DNA of 64,000 nt from Aeromicrobium sp. IC_218 (GTDB lineage Bacteria; Actinomycetota; Actinomycetes; Propionibacteriales; Nocardioidaceae): assembly GCF_004336805.1 (NCBI RefSeq), contig NZ_SJXM01000002.1:124001-188000 (forward strand), given 5' to 3'. The notes beneath the pieces were generated by a model. The model made no database searches. It was given only the letters and a program-made list of their open reading frames with translations, and was not told where the DNA came from. Below, in pieces: positions 41,867-51,700 of the stretch (its first letter is position 1; the number at the start of each line of letters is the position of its first letter). Position numbers and translations under genes: made by a program.

Positions 41867-43768
41867 GTGGCCCACGACACAGCTGTGAGAGCATCGGCGC
41901 TTGTGACTGACGAGCGATCGGGCGCCCGCCGAGCCTTCGCGGCGCGCCCTGCGGGGTGGAGCCGACGGCTTCGCCGACCCGGCACGATCACCGCCGTGGC
42001 GCTCGTGCTGATCGCCCTCCAGGTCGCCTTCCGCACCTGGGCGGTGGCGGGAAGCCACTTCCTGGTCGACGACTACATCTTCCTGTCGGGCATCGCGCGC
42101 GGGCAGGACGACCTCGACTGGTACCTGCGGATCCACCAGGGCCACTTCATGCCGCTGTCGTTCGTCCTGGTGAAGCTCGTGTCGTTCGCCCCGGCCTTCT
42201 CCTGGACCGCCGTCACCGTCCAGATCGCCGTGCTGCAGCTGCTGGCCAGCCTCGCCGCGTGGTGGATGCTCCGCACGATCTTCGGGAACCGGCCGGCCGT
42301 CGTGGTGCTTCTCGCCGGCTACCTGTTCGCCCCTCTCACGCTTCCGTCGGTCATGTGGTGGGCGGTGGCCATCAACCAGCTGCCCCAGCAGATCGGCCTG
42401 TGCATCCTCCTCGGCGCTCATGTGCAGTACCTGCGGACGAATCGGCGCCGGTGGCTGCTCGTCGCGCTGCTGGGTCTGCTGATCGGACTCGCCTCCTACA
42501 CGAAGACCGCCCTCGCCCTGCCGGTGCTGCCCGTCGTCGCCATGGTGTGGTTCACGGCGGGCTCCACGCCCGTGGCGCGAGCCTGGAGCGCGCTTCGACG
42601 GTGGTGGTTGGCCTGGCTCGCCTACGGCGTGGTCGGGCTCGCCTTCGCGGTCCTCTACCTGCACCTGAGCGTCGCTGGGAACGTCAACGGCACCGGCGGG
42701 AACAACGTCGAGCTCGCCGTCACGTTCATCGGCGTCACGCTCGTCCCCACCCTCGTGGGCGGTCCGTTGCAGTGGAAGCTCTTCGGGCCCGGCCCCATCT
42801 CGTACGTGGACCCCGGTGAGACGGTCATCGTCGTCGCCTGGGTCTTGCTGGGGGCCCTGCTCGCGTGGGTGGCGCTGACCCGCGTCCGCGCTCTTCGTGC
42901 GCTGTGGATCCCTGCCGTCTACGTCGCCGGCTCCATCGCGCTCGTCGTGGCCGGGCGGTCGTACGTCATCGCGATCATCGGCGCGAAGGAGGTCGGGCTC
43001 CATCTCCAGTACCTGTCGGACGCCGCCCCGCTGATCGCGCTGGCGGTGGGCGGGATGCTGCTCCGGGTCCCCGGCGCCCCCGAGTCCTCGCAGCGGCGAG
43101 CAGACCCGCTTCTCGCCGTGTCCCTCCCCCGGACCGCCATCGCACTCGGCGCGCTCGCCGTGCTCGCCGCGTCCGTCACGTCCACGATCCGGTACGCCGA
43201 GCCGTGGCACGAGGACTTCCAGGAGCGCCGTTTCCTCGAGAACGGACGGGCCGCGCTCCAGTCGGACGCTGCCGTCGCCGACGACGCGGTGCCCACGCGG
43301 ATCCTGCCCCCGGTGACCGGCGGCGACGTGTTCCTCATCCGGAACTACTTCGCGCCGCTGGGCGAGGACGCTCAGGACGTCCGCGCGGCGGGGGTCGACC
43401 TGAGCCTGCTCGACGTGGACGGGAACCCGGTGCCGGCGTTCGTCGACGGTGAGCCGCGCAGCGCCCGCGAGCCGGAGCGGTGCGCCTACGAGGCGTCGGG
43501 CGGCGAGCCGGTGACGATCCCGATCGTGCCGATCATCGACTCGGTCTTCTGGATGCAGGTCGACTACTCCACGCTCGTCCCCGGCGACGTCGCCGTCGTG
43601 GCCGGCGGCCAACGCACCGGCGTGCGGCTCGAGGCCGGTGAGCACCGGCTCCTCGTGCGCACCACCGGCGCCTACGACGAGGTGACCATCTACCCGGCCG
43701 ACCGCCAGGTGCTGTGCGTCAGCGCCGTCCGGGTCGGCAGCCTGAGCCCCGAGGAGGACGCGTCGTGA
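41867..43768 (+). CDS. GT-C-like polytopic membrane protein, paralogue 1
   Basis: 633-residue protein, about 10-11 membrane helices followed by a soluble C-terminal domain of about 190 residues. The first extracytoplasmic loop holds FLVDDYIF with Asp68-Asp69, the place of the acidic catalytic motif in GT-C glycosyltransferases, then HQGHFMPLSFVLVK and AAWWMLRTIFGNRP. The C-terminal domain shows CAYE, FWMQVDYS and VLCVSAVRVGS. Paralogues 2 and 3 follow, each coupled by GTGA or ATGA. The family is not named by me; it is inferred to be a polyprenyl-phosphate-sugar-dependent transferase. The start is uncertain: GTG 41867 or GTG 41903, neither with a clear ribosome binding site. Confidence 0.75.
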   Translation: MAHDTAVRASALVTDERSGARRAFAARPAGWSRRLRRPGTITAVALVLIALQVAFRTWAVAGSHFLVDDYIFLSGIARGQDDLDWYLRIHQGHFMPLSFVLVKLVSFAPAFSWTAVTVQIAVLQLLASLAAWWMLRTIFGNRPAVVVLLAGYLFAPLTLPSVMWWAVAINQLPQQIGLCILLGAHVQYLRTNRRRWLLVALLGLLIGLASYTKTALALPVLPVVAMVWFTAGSTPVARAWSALRRWWLAWLAYGVVGLAFAVLYLHLSVAGNVNGTGGNNVELAVTFIGVTLVPTLVGGPLQWKLFGPGPISYVDPGETVIVVAWVLLGALLAWVALTRVRALRALWIPAVYVAGSIALVVAGRSYVIAIIGAKEVGLHLQYLSDAAPLIALAVGGMLLRVPGAPESSQRRADPLLAVSLPRTAIALGALAVLAASVTSTIRYAEPWHEDFQERRFLENGRAALQSDAAVADDAVPTRILPPVTGGDVFLIRNYFAPLGEDAQDVRAAGVDLSLLDVDGNPVPAFVDGEPRSAREPERCAYEASGGEPVTIPIVPIIDSVFWMQVDYSTLVPGDVAVVAGGQRTGVRLEAGEHRLLVRTTGAYDEVTIYPADRQVLCVSAVRVGSLSPEEDAS

Positions 43769-45705
43769 GCACCTCGACCGATGCTCCGGTCCGACGGCTC
43801 GCCGGCCGTCTGGGCGGCGCCGCGCTGCGCCGGTGGTCGCGCCGGCGCGTCGTGACCGTCCTGGCCCTGGCGATGATCGTCGTCCACCTCGGCTTCCGGA
43901 CGTGGGCGTCCTCCGGCTCGTGGTTCATGTGGGACGACTACATCTTCATCGGGCAGGTCACGCTCGGGATGGACGACTTCGCCTGGGTGTTCCACAGTCA
44001 CTTCAACCTGTTCATGCCGGTGTCCTTCCTGCTGGTGAAGAGCGTCGGCTGGGCCGGCCTGGACTGGCCGGTGATCGCGACCCAGCTCGTCGTCATGCAG
44101 GCGCTGGCCGCCCTGGCCTGCTGGTGGATGCTGCGGGTCGTCTTCGGCGACCGGCTCCGCATCCTGGTGCCTCTGGCCTTCTACCTGGTGACCCCGCTGA
44201 CCATCGCGTCCAGCGTCTGGTGGTCGGTCGCGATCAACCAGCTGCCCCAGCACGTGGGCCTGTTCGGCGCGATCGCCGCCCACGTCACCTACATGCGTAC
44301 TCGGCGGCGGCGATGGATCATCGTGGCGGCCGTCTTCGTGCTGCTGGCCATGGGCAGCTACGTGAAGGGGCCGCTCGTCGTGGTCGTGCTGTTCACGATC
44401 TCCGCCGTGTGGTTCGCGCGCGGACCGTGGCGCGACTGGCTCCGGACGATGCTGCAGAGCTGGCTGGCGTGGGCCGTCTACACGGTGCTCGCCGGCGGGT
44501 ACGCCGTCGTGTGGTGGGCCTCCCGCGACGTGGCGTCCCCGCGCCAGGCGTGCGAGCTGCCCAGGACGATCTTTACCTCGTTCGTCGACACCGTCGGCAC
44601 CGCCGTCGTCGGCGGCCCCTGGAGCTGGCAGCTCTGGACGGCCGACGCCCACCCCGAGGTGCCGGACAGCTGCGTGCCGCAGGCCTACCGCGGTGCCACC
44701 GACCTGCTGGTGGGCGGGGCGCCGCAGTCCTTCACGGACGCCCCGCTGCCGCTCACCGTCGTCGCGGTCCTCCTGGTCGGCGCCGCGCTCGTCTACCTGT
44801 GGGGCCGCTTCCGCGACGCCATCCACGTCCTGTGGGTGGCCGTGCCGTACGTGCTGCTGTCGGCGCTGTTCGTGTACGCCGGCCGCGCGGGGGTCTGGGG
44901 CAGCGCGATCAGCGCCCGCGAGATCAGGTACTACGCCGACGTCGCCGCCATGCTCGCGTTCGTGATCGGCGCGGCGATCACGCCCATCCGCGGCGCGCTG
45001 CGCCGCCCGACGCCGCGCCGCGAGCCGTACCTGCGGCTGCGTCTCCCCCGGCCGGTGCTCGTCGGGGTCACCCTCGCGGTCCTCATCGGCTCGGTCGGGT
45101 CGTCCGTCGCCTACGTGCTTCCCTGGCACGAGCGCTGGGACAGCACGGCCTTCCCCGAGCGCGCCTTCGTGAACAACCTGCTCGACGACCTCGACCGGCG
45201 CGACGAGCGGTCCGTGTCCGTCGTGGACGCCTCGCTGCCGTACGTCATCGCCAACCCGCTCATCGCGCCGTTCAACCGGCCCTCGCACAAGCTGGCGTCG
45301 CTGGCGCCGCGGCTCAAGGCGGTCTCGGCCGGCACCGACCTGGGCATCATCGACGACGACGGACGCATCCAGCTCGCCCGGGTGCCGGGCGACAGCCGGG
45401 CCGAGCCCGGCCCGGTCGACGGGTGCGGCTACCTGGTGAATCCCGAGGCGACGATCGACGTCGCGCCGGTGCTCGACCTGCCGTTCTGGATGCAGGTGGA
45501 CTACCTGGCGGCGGCGGACGGCTCGGTGATCGTGACCGCCGGCGACACGAGCGTCCGCGTGCCGGTCGAGGAAGGGCTGCACTCGATGTTCCTGGCCACG
45601 GAGGGCACCTTCTCGGAGGTCACGATCCAGTCCGAGACCGGCGGCGCCGTGTGCGTCGACAGCATCCGCGTCGGCGACGTCGAGCCCGTGGGGAGCGCCC
45701 GATGA
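43765..45705 (+). CDS. GT-C-like polytopic membrane protein, paralogue 2
   Basis: 646-residue paralogue of its two neighbours. Asp57-Asp58 in FMWDDYIFIG, then HFNLFMPVSFLLVK and ACWWMLRVVFGDR are conserved, as are WWSVAINQLPQHVGL and the C-terminal FWMQVDY and VCVDSIRVGD. The central loop has an insertion with two Cys (ARQACELP, PDSCVPQ) not seen in the others, perhaps a disulfide. GTG 43765 overlaps the stop of paralogue 1; GAGGAGG lies 8-14 bases upstream. The stop overlaps the ATG of paralogue 3. Acceptor and donor unknown. Confidence 0.78.
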   Translation: MSTSTDAPVRRLAGRLGGAALRRWSRRRVVTVLALAMIVVHLGFRTWASSGSWFMWDDYIFIGQVTLGMDDFAWVFHSHFNLFMPVSFLLVKSVGWAGLDWPVIATQLVVMQALAALACWWMLRVVFGDRLRILVPLAFYLVTPLTIASSVWWSVAINQLPQHVGLFGAIAAHVTYMRTRRRRWIIVAAVFVLLAMGSYVKGPLVVVVLFTISAVWFARGPWRDWLRTMLQSWLAWAVYTVLAGGYAVVWWASRDVASPRQACELPRTIFTSFVDTVGTAVVGGPWSWQLWTADAHPEVPDSCVPQAYRGATDLLVGGAPQSFTDAPLPLTVVAVLLVGAALVYLWGRFRDAIHVLWVAVPYVLLSALFVYAGRAGVWGSAISAREIRYYADVAAMLAFVIGAAITPIRGALRRPTPRREPYLRLRLPRPVLVGVTLAVLIGSVGSSVAYVLPWHERWDSTAFPERAFVNNLLDDLDRRDERSVSVVDASLPYVIANPLIAPFNRPSHKLASLAPRLKAVSAGTDLGIIDDDGRIQLARVPGDSRAEPGPVDGCGYLVNPEATIDVAPVLDLPFWMQVDYLAAADGSVIVTAGDTSVRVPVEEGLHSMFLATEGTFSEVTIQSETGGAVCVDSIRVGDVEPVGSAR

Positions 45706-47549
45706 GGCGCGTGCCCGGGCGCCTGCGCCGCACGTGGGCCGCGCTGTCGACCGGCGAGCGGGTCGTGCTCGCCGCCTGGACGATGATCGCCGTGCAGCTG
45801 TTGCTGCGCGGGTGGGCGGTCGCCGGCAGCTGGTTCTACGCCGACGACTTCATCTTCCTGGGCAAGGAGGCGACCGGCGAGGCCACCACCGCGTGGCTGT
45901 TCGAGCCGCACAACATCCACCTCATGCCGCTCGGACTGTGGCTGACCAAGCTGGTCGGGGCCGTCGGCGCCTTCTCCTGGACGGCGGCCGCGGCCGAGAT
46001 CCTCGTGCTCCAGCTGCTCGCGAGCCTGGCCTGCTGGTGGATGCTGCGGACGTTCTTCGGCGACCGTCCCGGCACCCTCGTGCCCCTGGGCGCCTTCCTG
46101 TTCCTGCCGATGTCGTTCCCGACCGTCGTCTGGTGGGCGGCGGTCGTGAACCAGCTCCCCCACCAGGCCGCGCTCTACGCCTGCCTGGCCGCGCACGTCA
46201 TCTACCTGCGCGAGCGGCGGCGCTGGGCCCTGGTGATGGCGACGGTCTTCTTCGCCCTGGCCCTGGGCAGCTACACCAAGGGCCTGCTGGTCCCGGTGCT
46301 CCTGGTGCTCGTGGCCGTCCTCTACTTCGCCGAGGGCGGCGTGCTGCGCCGTCCCTGGCGGGCGCTCGTCGACTACTGGCAGGCCTGGACGGCGTACGGC
46401 GTCGTCGCGGTGAGCTACCTGGCGGTCTACCTCACCACCGTGCCCGGCACCGGTCGGCCCGACCTCGGCGTGCTCGCCGAGACCGTCGACCTGTCGCTGA
46501 CCACCTCGCTGGCCCCGTCGATGCTCGGCGGGCCCTGGGTGTGGTCGTCGCTCAACCAGGTCGGTGGCGTCGGGCCCCGCCTGTTCGTCGACACCCCCAC
46601 GTCGCTCGTCGCGCTGTCCTGGCTGGTGCTGGGCATGCTCGCGCTGGTCGCGGTGCTGCGCCGCCGCCGCGCCTGGTTCGCCCTGCTGCTGCTCGCCGTC
46701 TACGCGCTCGCGTCCGCCGTGCTGGTCGGCGCCGGACGAGCGGGCGACTTCGGCGTCGCGTCCGCCTCGCTCGAGCTGCGCTACTTCGCCGATCTGTCCG
46801 GTGTCGTCGCCCTGTGCCTGGGACTCGCGACCCTGCCCGTGCGCGGAGCCGTCGGGTCGAGCGAGCCGCGCACACCGGTCGTGCTGGACCTGCACGTCGG
46901 ACGCCGCTGGGTCGCGGCCGGGCTGGCCGTCGTCCTGGCCGGCTCGCTGTGGTCGTCCTGGTCGTACGCCCGTCCGTGGCACGATCCGGTGCAGATGCCG
47001 CAGGAGCAGTGGGTCGCGAACGCCACCGAAGCGCTCACCGAGGAGCCGGTCGAGATCCCCGACACGACCGTGCCCGACTCGGTGCTCTGGGCGGCCGGCT
47101 TCCCGGCGAACCTGGTCTCGCGCCTGCTGTCGCCGCTCGGCGACCGCGTGGAGGTCGTCGACCACGGCACCGACCTGCGGATGCTGGACGGCGAGGGCAA
47201 CCTGCGCCCCGCCACCGTGGCCGACGTGCCCCGCACCGAACCCGGACCGGACGGCCAGTGCGGCTACTCCGTGTCCGAGGAGACCGTGATCGAGATCGTG
47301 CCGGTCCTCGACTTCGACTTCTGGCTCACCATCAGCTACCTGGCCGGGCAGGACGGCTCCATGACGGTGTCGGCCGGACGCACCGAGGTCGAGGTGCCGG
47401 TGGAGCGCGGCCTGCACACGGCGTACGTTCGCACCCAGGGCGCCTACGGCTCGGTCACCCTCACCCCGGCCGAGGGCACCACGCTCTGCGTCGACAACAT
47501 GAACGTCGGCTTCCTGACCCCGCTCGACGTCCCGCAGGAGGACGAGTGA
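45702..47549 (+). CDS. GT-C-like polytopic membrane protein, paralogue 3
   Basis: 615-residue third paralogue. Asp48-Asp49 in FYADDFIFLG, then HNIHLMPLGLWLTK, ACWWMLRTFFGDR and WWAAVVNQLPHQAAL. The C-terminal domain shows CGYSVSEETVIEIVPVLDFDFW and LCVDNMNVGF. It has the shortest N-terminus. ATG overlaps the end of paralogue 2 (ATGA), and its stop overlaps the acyltransferase GTG, so all four genes form one coupled operon. The shared domain order indicates tandem triplication with long divergence. Confidence 0.78.
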   Translation: MRRVPGRLRRTWAALSTGERVVLAAWTMIAVQLLLRGWAVAGSWFYADDFIFLGKEATGEATTAWLFEPHNIHLMPLGLWLTKLVGAVGAFSWTAAAAEILVLQLLASLACWWMLRTFFGDRPGTLVPLGAFLFLPMSFPTVVWWAAVVNQLPHQAALYACLAAHVIYLRERRRWALVMATVFFALALGSYTKGLLVPVLLVLVAVLYFAEGGVLRRPWRALVDYWQAWTAYGVVAVSYLAVYLTTVPGTGRPDLGVLAETVDLSLTTSLAPSMLGGPWVWSSLNQVGGVGPRLFVDTPTSLVALSWLVLGMLALVAVLRRRRAWFALLLLAVYALASAVLVGAGRAGDFGVASASLELRYFADLSGVVALCLGLATLPVRGAVGSSEPRTPVVLDLHVGRRWVAAGLAVVLAGSLWSSWSYARPWHDPVQMPQEQWVANATEALTEEPVEIPDTTVPDSVLWAAGFPANLVSRLLSPLGDRVEVVDHGTDLRMLDGEGNLRPATVADVPRTEPGPDGQCGYSVSEETVIEIVPVLDFDFWLTISYLAGQDGSMTVSAGRTEVEVPVERGLHTAYVRTQGAYGSVTLTPAEGTTLCVDNMNVGFLTPLDVPQEDE

Positions 47550-48742
47550 CCGCCGCGCCGATCGACCTGCCCCGCCGGTACTTCCCCGGGCTGGACTCGT
47601 TGCGCGCGCTCGCCGCGCTGGCCGTCGTCGTCACCCACGTCTCGTTCTGGGCCGGCTGGTACCCCAAGGGCTACCTCGGCGCGGCCACCGCCCGGCTCGA
47701 CATCGGCGTCGCGTTCTTCTTCGTGCTGTCCGGGTTCCTGCTCGGACGGCCGTTCCTGAGCGCGATGCAGGACGGCCTCCCCCTGCCCCGCGTCGGCCGG
47801 TACGCCTGGAAGCGCGCCCTGCGCATCGTCCCGCTCGCCGTGCTCGTCACCGTGCTCGCCCTGGTGGTGCTCGAGGAGAACCGGGGTCTCGGCGTCGGCC
47901 CCTGGGTGCGCAACCTGACGCTGACCGAGCTCTACCACGACGGCGGCCTGCCGGCCGGCCTCACCCACCTGTGGAGCCTGTCCACCGAGGTCGCGTTCTA
48001 CGCCGTCCTGCCCGTGGGCATGGTCGTCGCGGCGTTCGTCGCCCGGCGCCGCGGCTGGAGCCCGCGCTGGGCGCTCGGCGCGCTCGCGCTGCTCGTCGTC
48101 GCCAACGTCGTGTGGACGACCGAGCTGGCCGGACGCTGGGCAGGCGCCAACCAGTGGCTGCCGGCCTACCTGTCGTGGTTCGCGGTCGGCATGGCCCTGG
48201 CCGTCGTCCAGCTCGAGCACCAGCGGCGTCCCGACGCCTTCGGCGGGCTGCGCACGCTCGCCGAGCTGCCCGGCACCTGCTGGACGATGGCCGCCGCGTT
48301 GTTCGCCGTGGCCTGCACCCCGGTCGCCGGCCCGACGTCCCTGCTGCCGGCCACCGGCACCGAGTCGGTGACCAAGAACCTGCTCTACGCCGCGATCGCC
48401 GGCCTGGTCGTCCTGCCCTCGGCCCTCGGGCCCGACCGCGGCACCACGTACTCGGACGTGCTGGCCCACCCGTGGCTGCGCCACCTCGGGCTCATCTCGT
48501 ACAGCATCTTCTGCATCCACCTGCTCGTGCTGCACCTCGCGGCCCACCTGCTCGACGCGCCGGTGTTCACCGGCAACGGGTGGGCGCTGCTCGGCACGAC
48601 CGTGGCGATCACGGTCGTGCTGTCCGAGGTCGCCTACCGGGTGGTCGAGCGTCCGGCCATGCGGCTCAAGGACGTCCGCGCCCCGTGGCGCCGCAGCAAG
48701 GACGCGGCCACCACGCCGAAGGCCGCCAGCACCAGCCACTGA
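47546..48742 (+). CDS. Acyltransferase-3 family membrane protein
   Basis: 398-residue integral membrane O-acyltransferase, about 10 helices. YFPGLDSLRALAALAVVVTH at residues 12-31 contains the RALA motif and catalytic His of the family, and GVAFFFVLSGFLLGRPF near 52-68 the second signature. It probably acylates a sugar of an envelope glycan. In mycobacteria the similar Rv0228 neighbours DUF3068. The GTG overlaps the stop of paralogue 3. The 3' end overlaps the convergent AftD-like gene by 109 bp, and its last 35 residues are hydrophilic. Confidence 0.85.
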   Translation: MTAAPIDLPRRYFPGLDSLRALAALAVVVTHVSFWAGWYPKGYLGAATARLDIGVAFFFVLSGFLLGRPFLSAMQDGLPLPRVGRYAWKRALRIVPLAVLVTVLALVVLEENRGLGVGPWVRNLTLTELYHDGGLPAGLTHLWSLSTEVAFYAVLPVGMVVAAFVARRRGWSPRWALGALALLVVANVVWTTELAGRWAGANQWLPAYLSWFAVGMALAVVQLEHQRRPDAFGGLRTLAELPGTCWTMAAALFAVACTPVAGPTSLLPATGTESVTKNLLYAAIAGLVVLPSALGPDRGTTYSDVLAHPWLRHLGLISYSIFCIHLLVLHLAAHLLDAPVFTGNGWALLGTTVAITVVLSEVAYRVVERPAMRLKDVRAPWRRSKDAATTPKAASTSH

Positions 48743-51700
48743 GGCCAGCTCCACTCCCCGGCCCACCCCTGCGGGCTCGTCCACGGACGGACGACGTAGG
48801 CCAGGCCGGCCACGAGCACCAGCAGCGCGGCGAGCGGGGCGGGGTCGAACCGGCGGGCGACGAACCAGCCGGCCACGCCACCCAGCAGGCCGGCGAGGAG
48901 GCCGACCCAGCCGCCCACGAGCAGGCACGCGGCCGCGGTGCCCAGCACACCGAGCGGCACGCGGACCGACCGCTCGCGCACGTCGCCGACGACGTCGGGC
49001 CCGGCCGGGCGCCGGCGCAGCCACACCGTGAGGCCGAGGAGCGCCAGCAGCGCGACGAGCCCGACGCCCAGCGCCAGCGAGTACGGCAGCTGGCCGCCGA
49101 ACCGGGCGTCGAGCGCGGTGCCGGCCGGCACGATCCAGCCCTGCTTCCAGCCCGACACGGCGACCGGGGTCGCGTCGTCGGCCGTCCAGCCCTGGTTCCA
49201 GGTCTGGGCCAGCGACACGACCTGGTCGTCGGCCGACGGGGCGGGCTCGGCCTGCACCGAGCGCTCCGTGCGCTCGGCGTCGAGCGTCGTGGCTCCGGCC
49301 TCCTGCGGCAGGTTGCGCAGCAGGCGCATCGACGCGGGGCGGAACAGGTCGGACGCACGGACCGTCACCTGGTGCTCGCCCGCGCCGAGCAGGAACGAGT
49401 CGGTGCCGCACAACGTCGCGCCGACCGGCTGCCGGGACAGCACCGCCTGGCGGCTCGCGGTGACCCGGGTGTCGTAGGTGCGCCCGTCGACCGACACCTG
49501 CGGGCCGCTGCCGCACGGCAGCCGGACCGGCTCGCCGGCGTCCGCCGCCGCGTCGACGTCGGACACGGCGATCTCGCTGACGCCGAGCGGCAGGCCGTTG
49601 CCCTGCCCGTCGAACCCCAGCGAGGAGCGGACGCGGATGCGGGTGACGTCGACGGTGATCGAGTCGGTGCGGACGGCGTCGAAGCGGGCCAGGCCGCTGC
49701 TGTCGAACCGCACGGTGCGGGTCGTGCCGTCGGCGAACGTCAGGTCGGCCTCCCGCACGGCGGACGCGGCCAGCGAGTCGTCGGTGTAGAGCCGCAGGGC
49801 GTCGACCCGGCGCGTCCGGTCCAGGCTCAGCGTGAGCTGGGGCGAGCGGTCGGACAGGCGGGCGATCCAGCCCGTCGCGATGTCGCCGTCGGTCGTGGCC
49901 AGGGCGCCGGCGCGGGGAGCGCCCGAGCCGGTCGAGCTCACCTGGACCGCCAGCGCCCCGGCGAAGGCGTCGTTGAGGGCGCGGCCGGACTCGGGCAGGA
50001 CGGTCAGGGCGGGCAGGTAGCCGGCCTCGCGGTGGAGCGTGATGGCCCGGTCGAGGGTGCGGCCGTCCTCGCCCAGCCGCTCCGGGCCGGTGTCGCAGCG
50101 CACGACCAGGCTGCCGCGCACGTCCTCGTCGTCCTCGTCGTCGGCCTCGCGGACGTCGGGCACCGAGCGGCAGGAGCCGTTCGGCGGCGCCGCCGTGGTG
50201 AGCAGCACCTCGTCCGGCTCGGGCCACTCCTCGGGCAGCGCCGGCAGGCGCAGCGGGCGCGAGACGTCGACGTGGGGCACCTCGAGGGTGTCGATCGAGA
50301 ACGGGTCGAAGGCGTTGCTGTCCGCGGTGAGGCGCAGGCGGCGGGTGGCGCCCTCGGGGACGTCGAGGGTCACCGAGCCCCCGGCGGGCACCGCCGTGAC
50401 GGCCGAGCCCTCGTCGGTGGTGACGGTGACGTCACGGGACGAGAAGGCCTCGGTGAGCTGCACGGCCGTGCCGGTGACGTCGACCGGCTCGGCGAACCGC
50501 AGCTCGATCCAGGGCCGCAGGTCCGCCTCCCCCGCCGTCCAGCGGGTGCGGTCGTCGTCGTCCATCGCCGACCAGGGCGACCGGTCGGTGCGGATGCTGG
50601 TCTGGGTGACGTCGGACGCCGAGGAGGACGCCGTCAGCGACTCCGCTCCGCGCAGCTCGGGCACGGCCGACCAGCGGGCCTCGTCGTCGACGACGTAGTC
50701 GTGCACGCGGCGCTCGACCCGGTAGCGCTCCTGCAGCGAGAGCGGGGCCGAGCGGTTGTTCACCACCCGCCCGAACGCCGCCTCGCGTCGGCGCAGGGTG
50801 TCGGTGAGGACGACGTGCTCGGGCGTGACGGACTTCGGCACGTCCTGCGCGAGCAGCACGTCGTCGGCGCCCCGGATCGCGGCCGAGGGCTCCACGACCG
50901 CGGCGGCCGCACCGGCCAGCACCGACGTGGAGCCGGCGTCCTGCGATCGCACCGGCTCGGCGTCGGCCTGCTCGACCTCGAAGACCTCGATCGCCCGGTG
51001 CCGGCTCTGCCGGCCGCTGTTGACGAACACCAGCTCGCCGTCGTCGGTGCGCTGCGCCGGCGGGTTGCCCACCCGCGGCCCGAAGCCCTTCGCCGGGGTC
51101 ACGCCCGGGGTGGTGGCCAGCGTGGAGTGCACCAGCTCGGTGTCGGTCGTGCCGGCACCGGAGAGGTCCTCGCGCACCAGGAGGTAGCGGACGCCGGAGC
51201 GCACCAGGGCGTCGCGCAGAGAGTCGCTGCCCCGCCCGGAGGCGAAGGCGCGCTCGAAGCCGTCGAGCGTCCGGATCGTGCCGGCCGGGGTGAGCGGCAC
51301 GGCGTTGCGCACCGTCCAGGGCGTGCCGGCCAGGGCCTGCAGCACCTCGTCGCGGGGACTCCCCCACAGGTAGTCGCCGAACGCGGAGCCGGGCACCACG
51401 AGCGTGTTCTGCCCCTCCGCGTTCTCGTCCAGCCAGTCGGCGGCCTGCACCCAGTACTGCGGGACGTCCTGGAACGTGCCGCGTCGGGGCAGCTCGGCGG
51501 TCCAGGCGGGCACGGTGGCCCCGACCACCGCGGCGGCGGTCAGCAGCGCGACCGCCGCCCGGCCGGTGCGCTGCGTGCGGGTCGAGCCGGTCACGCCGCG
51601 GGCCAGCGCGGTGGCGGCGTGCACGAGGCCGAGCACCAGCGGGAGCCGGACGAGCACGTCGAACTTGTGGGTGTTGCGCAGCGGGGCCAGCGCGCCGTCC

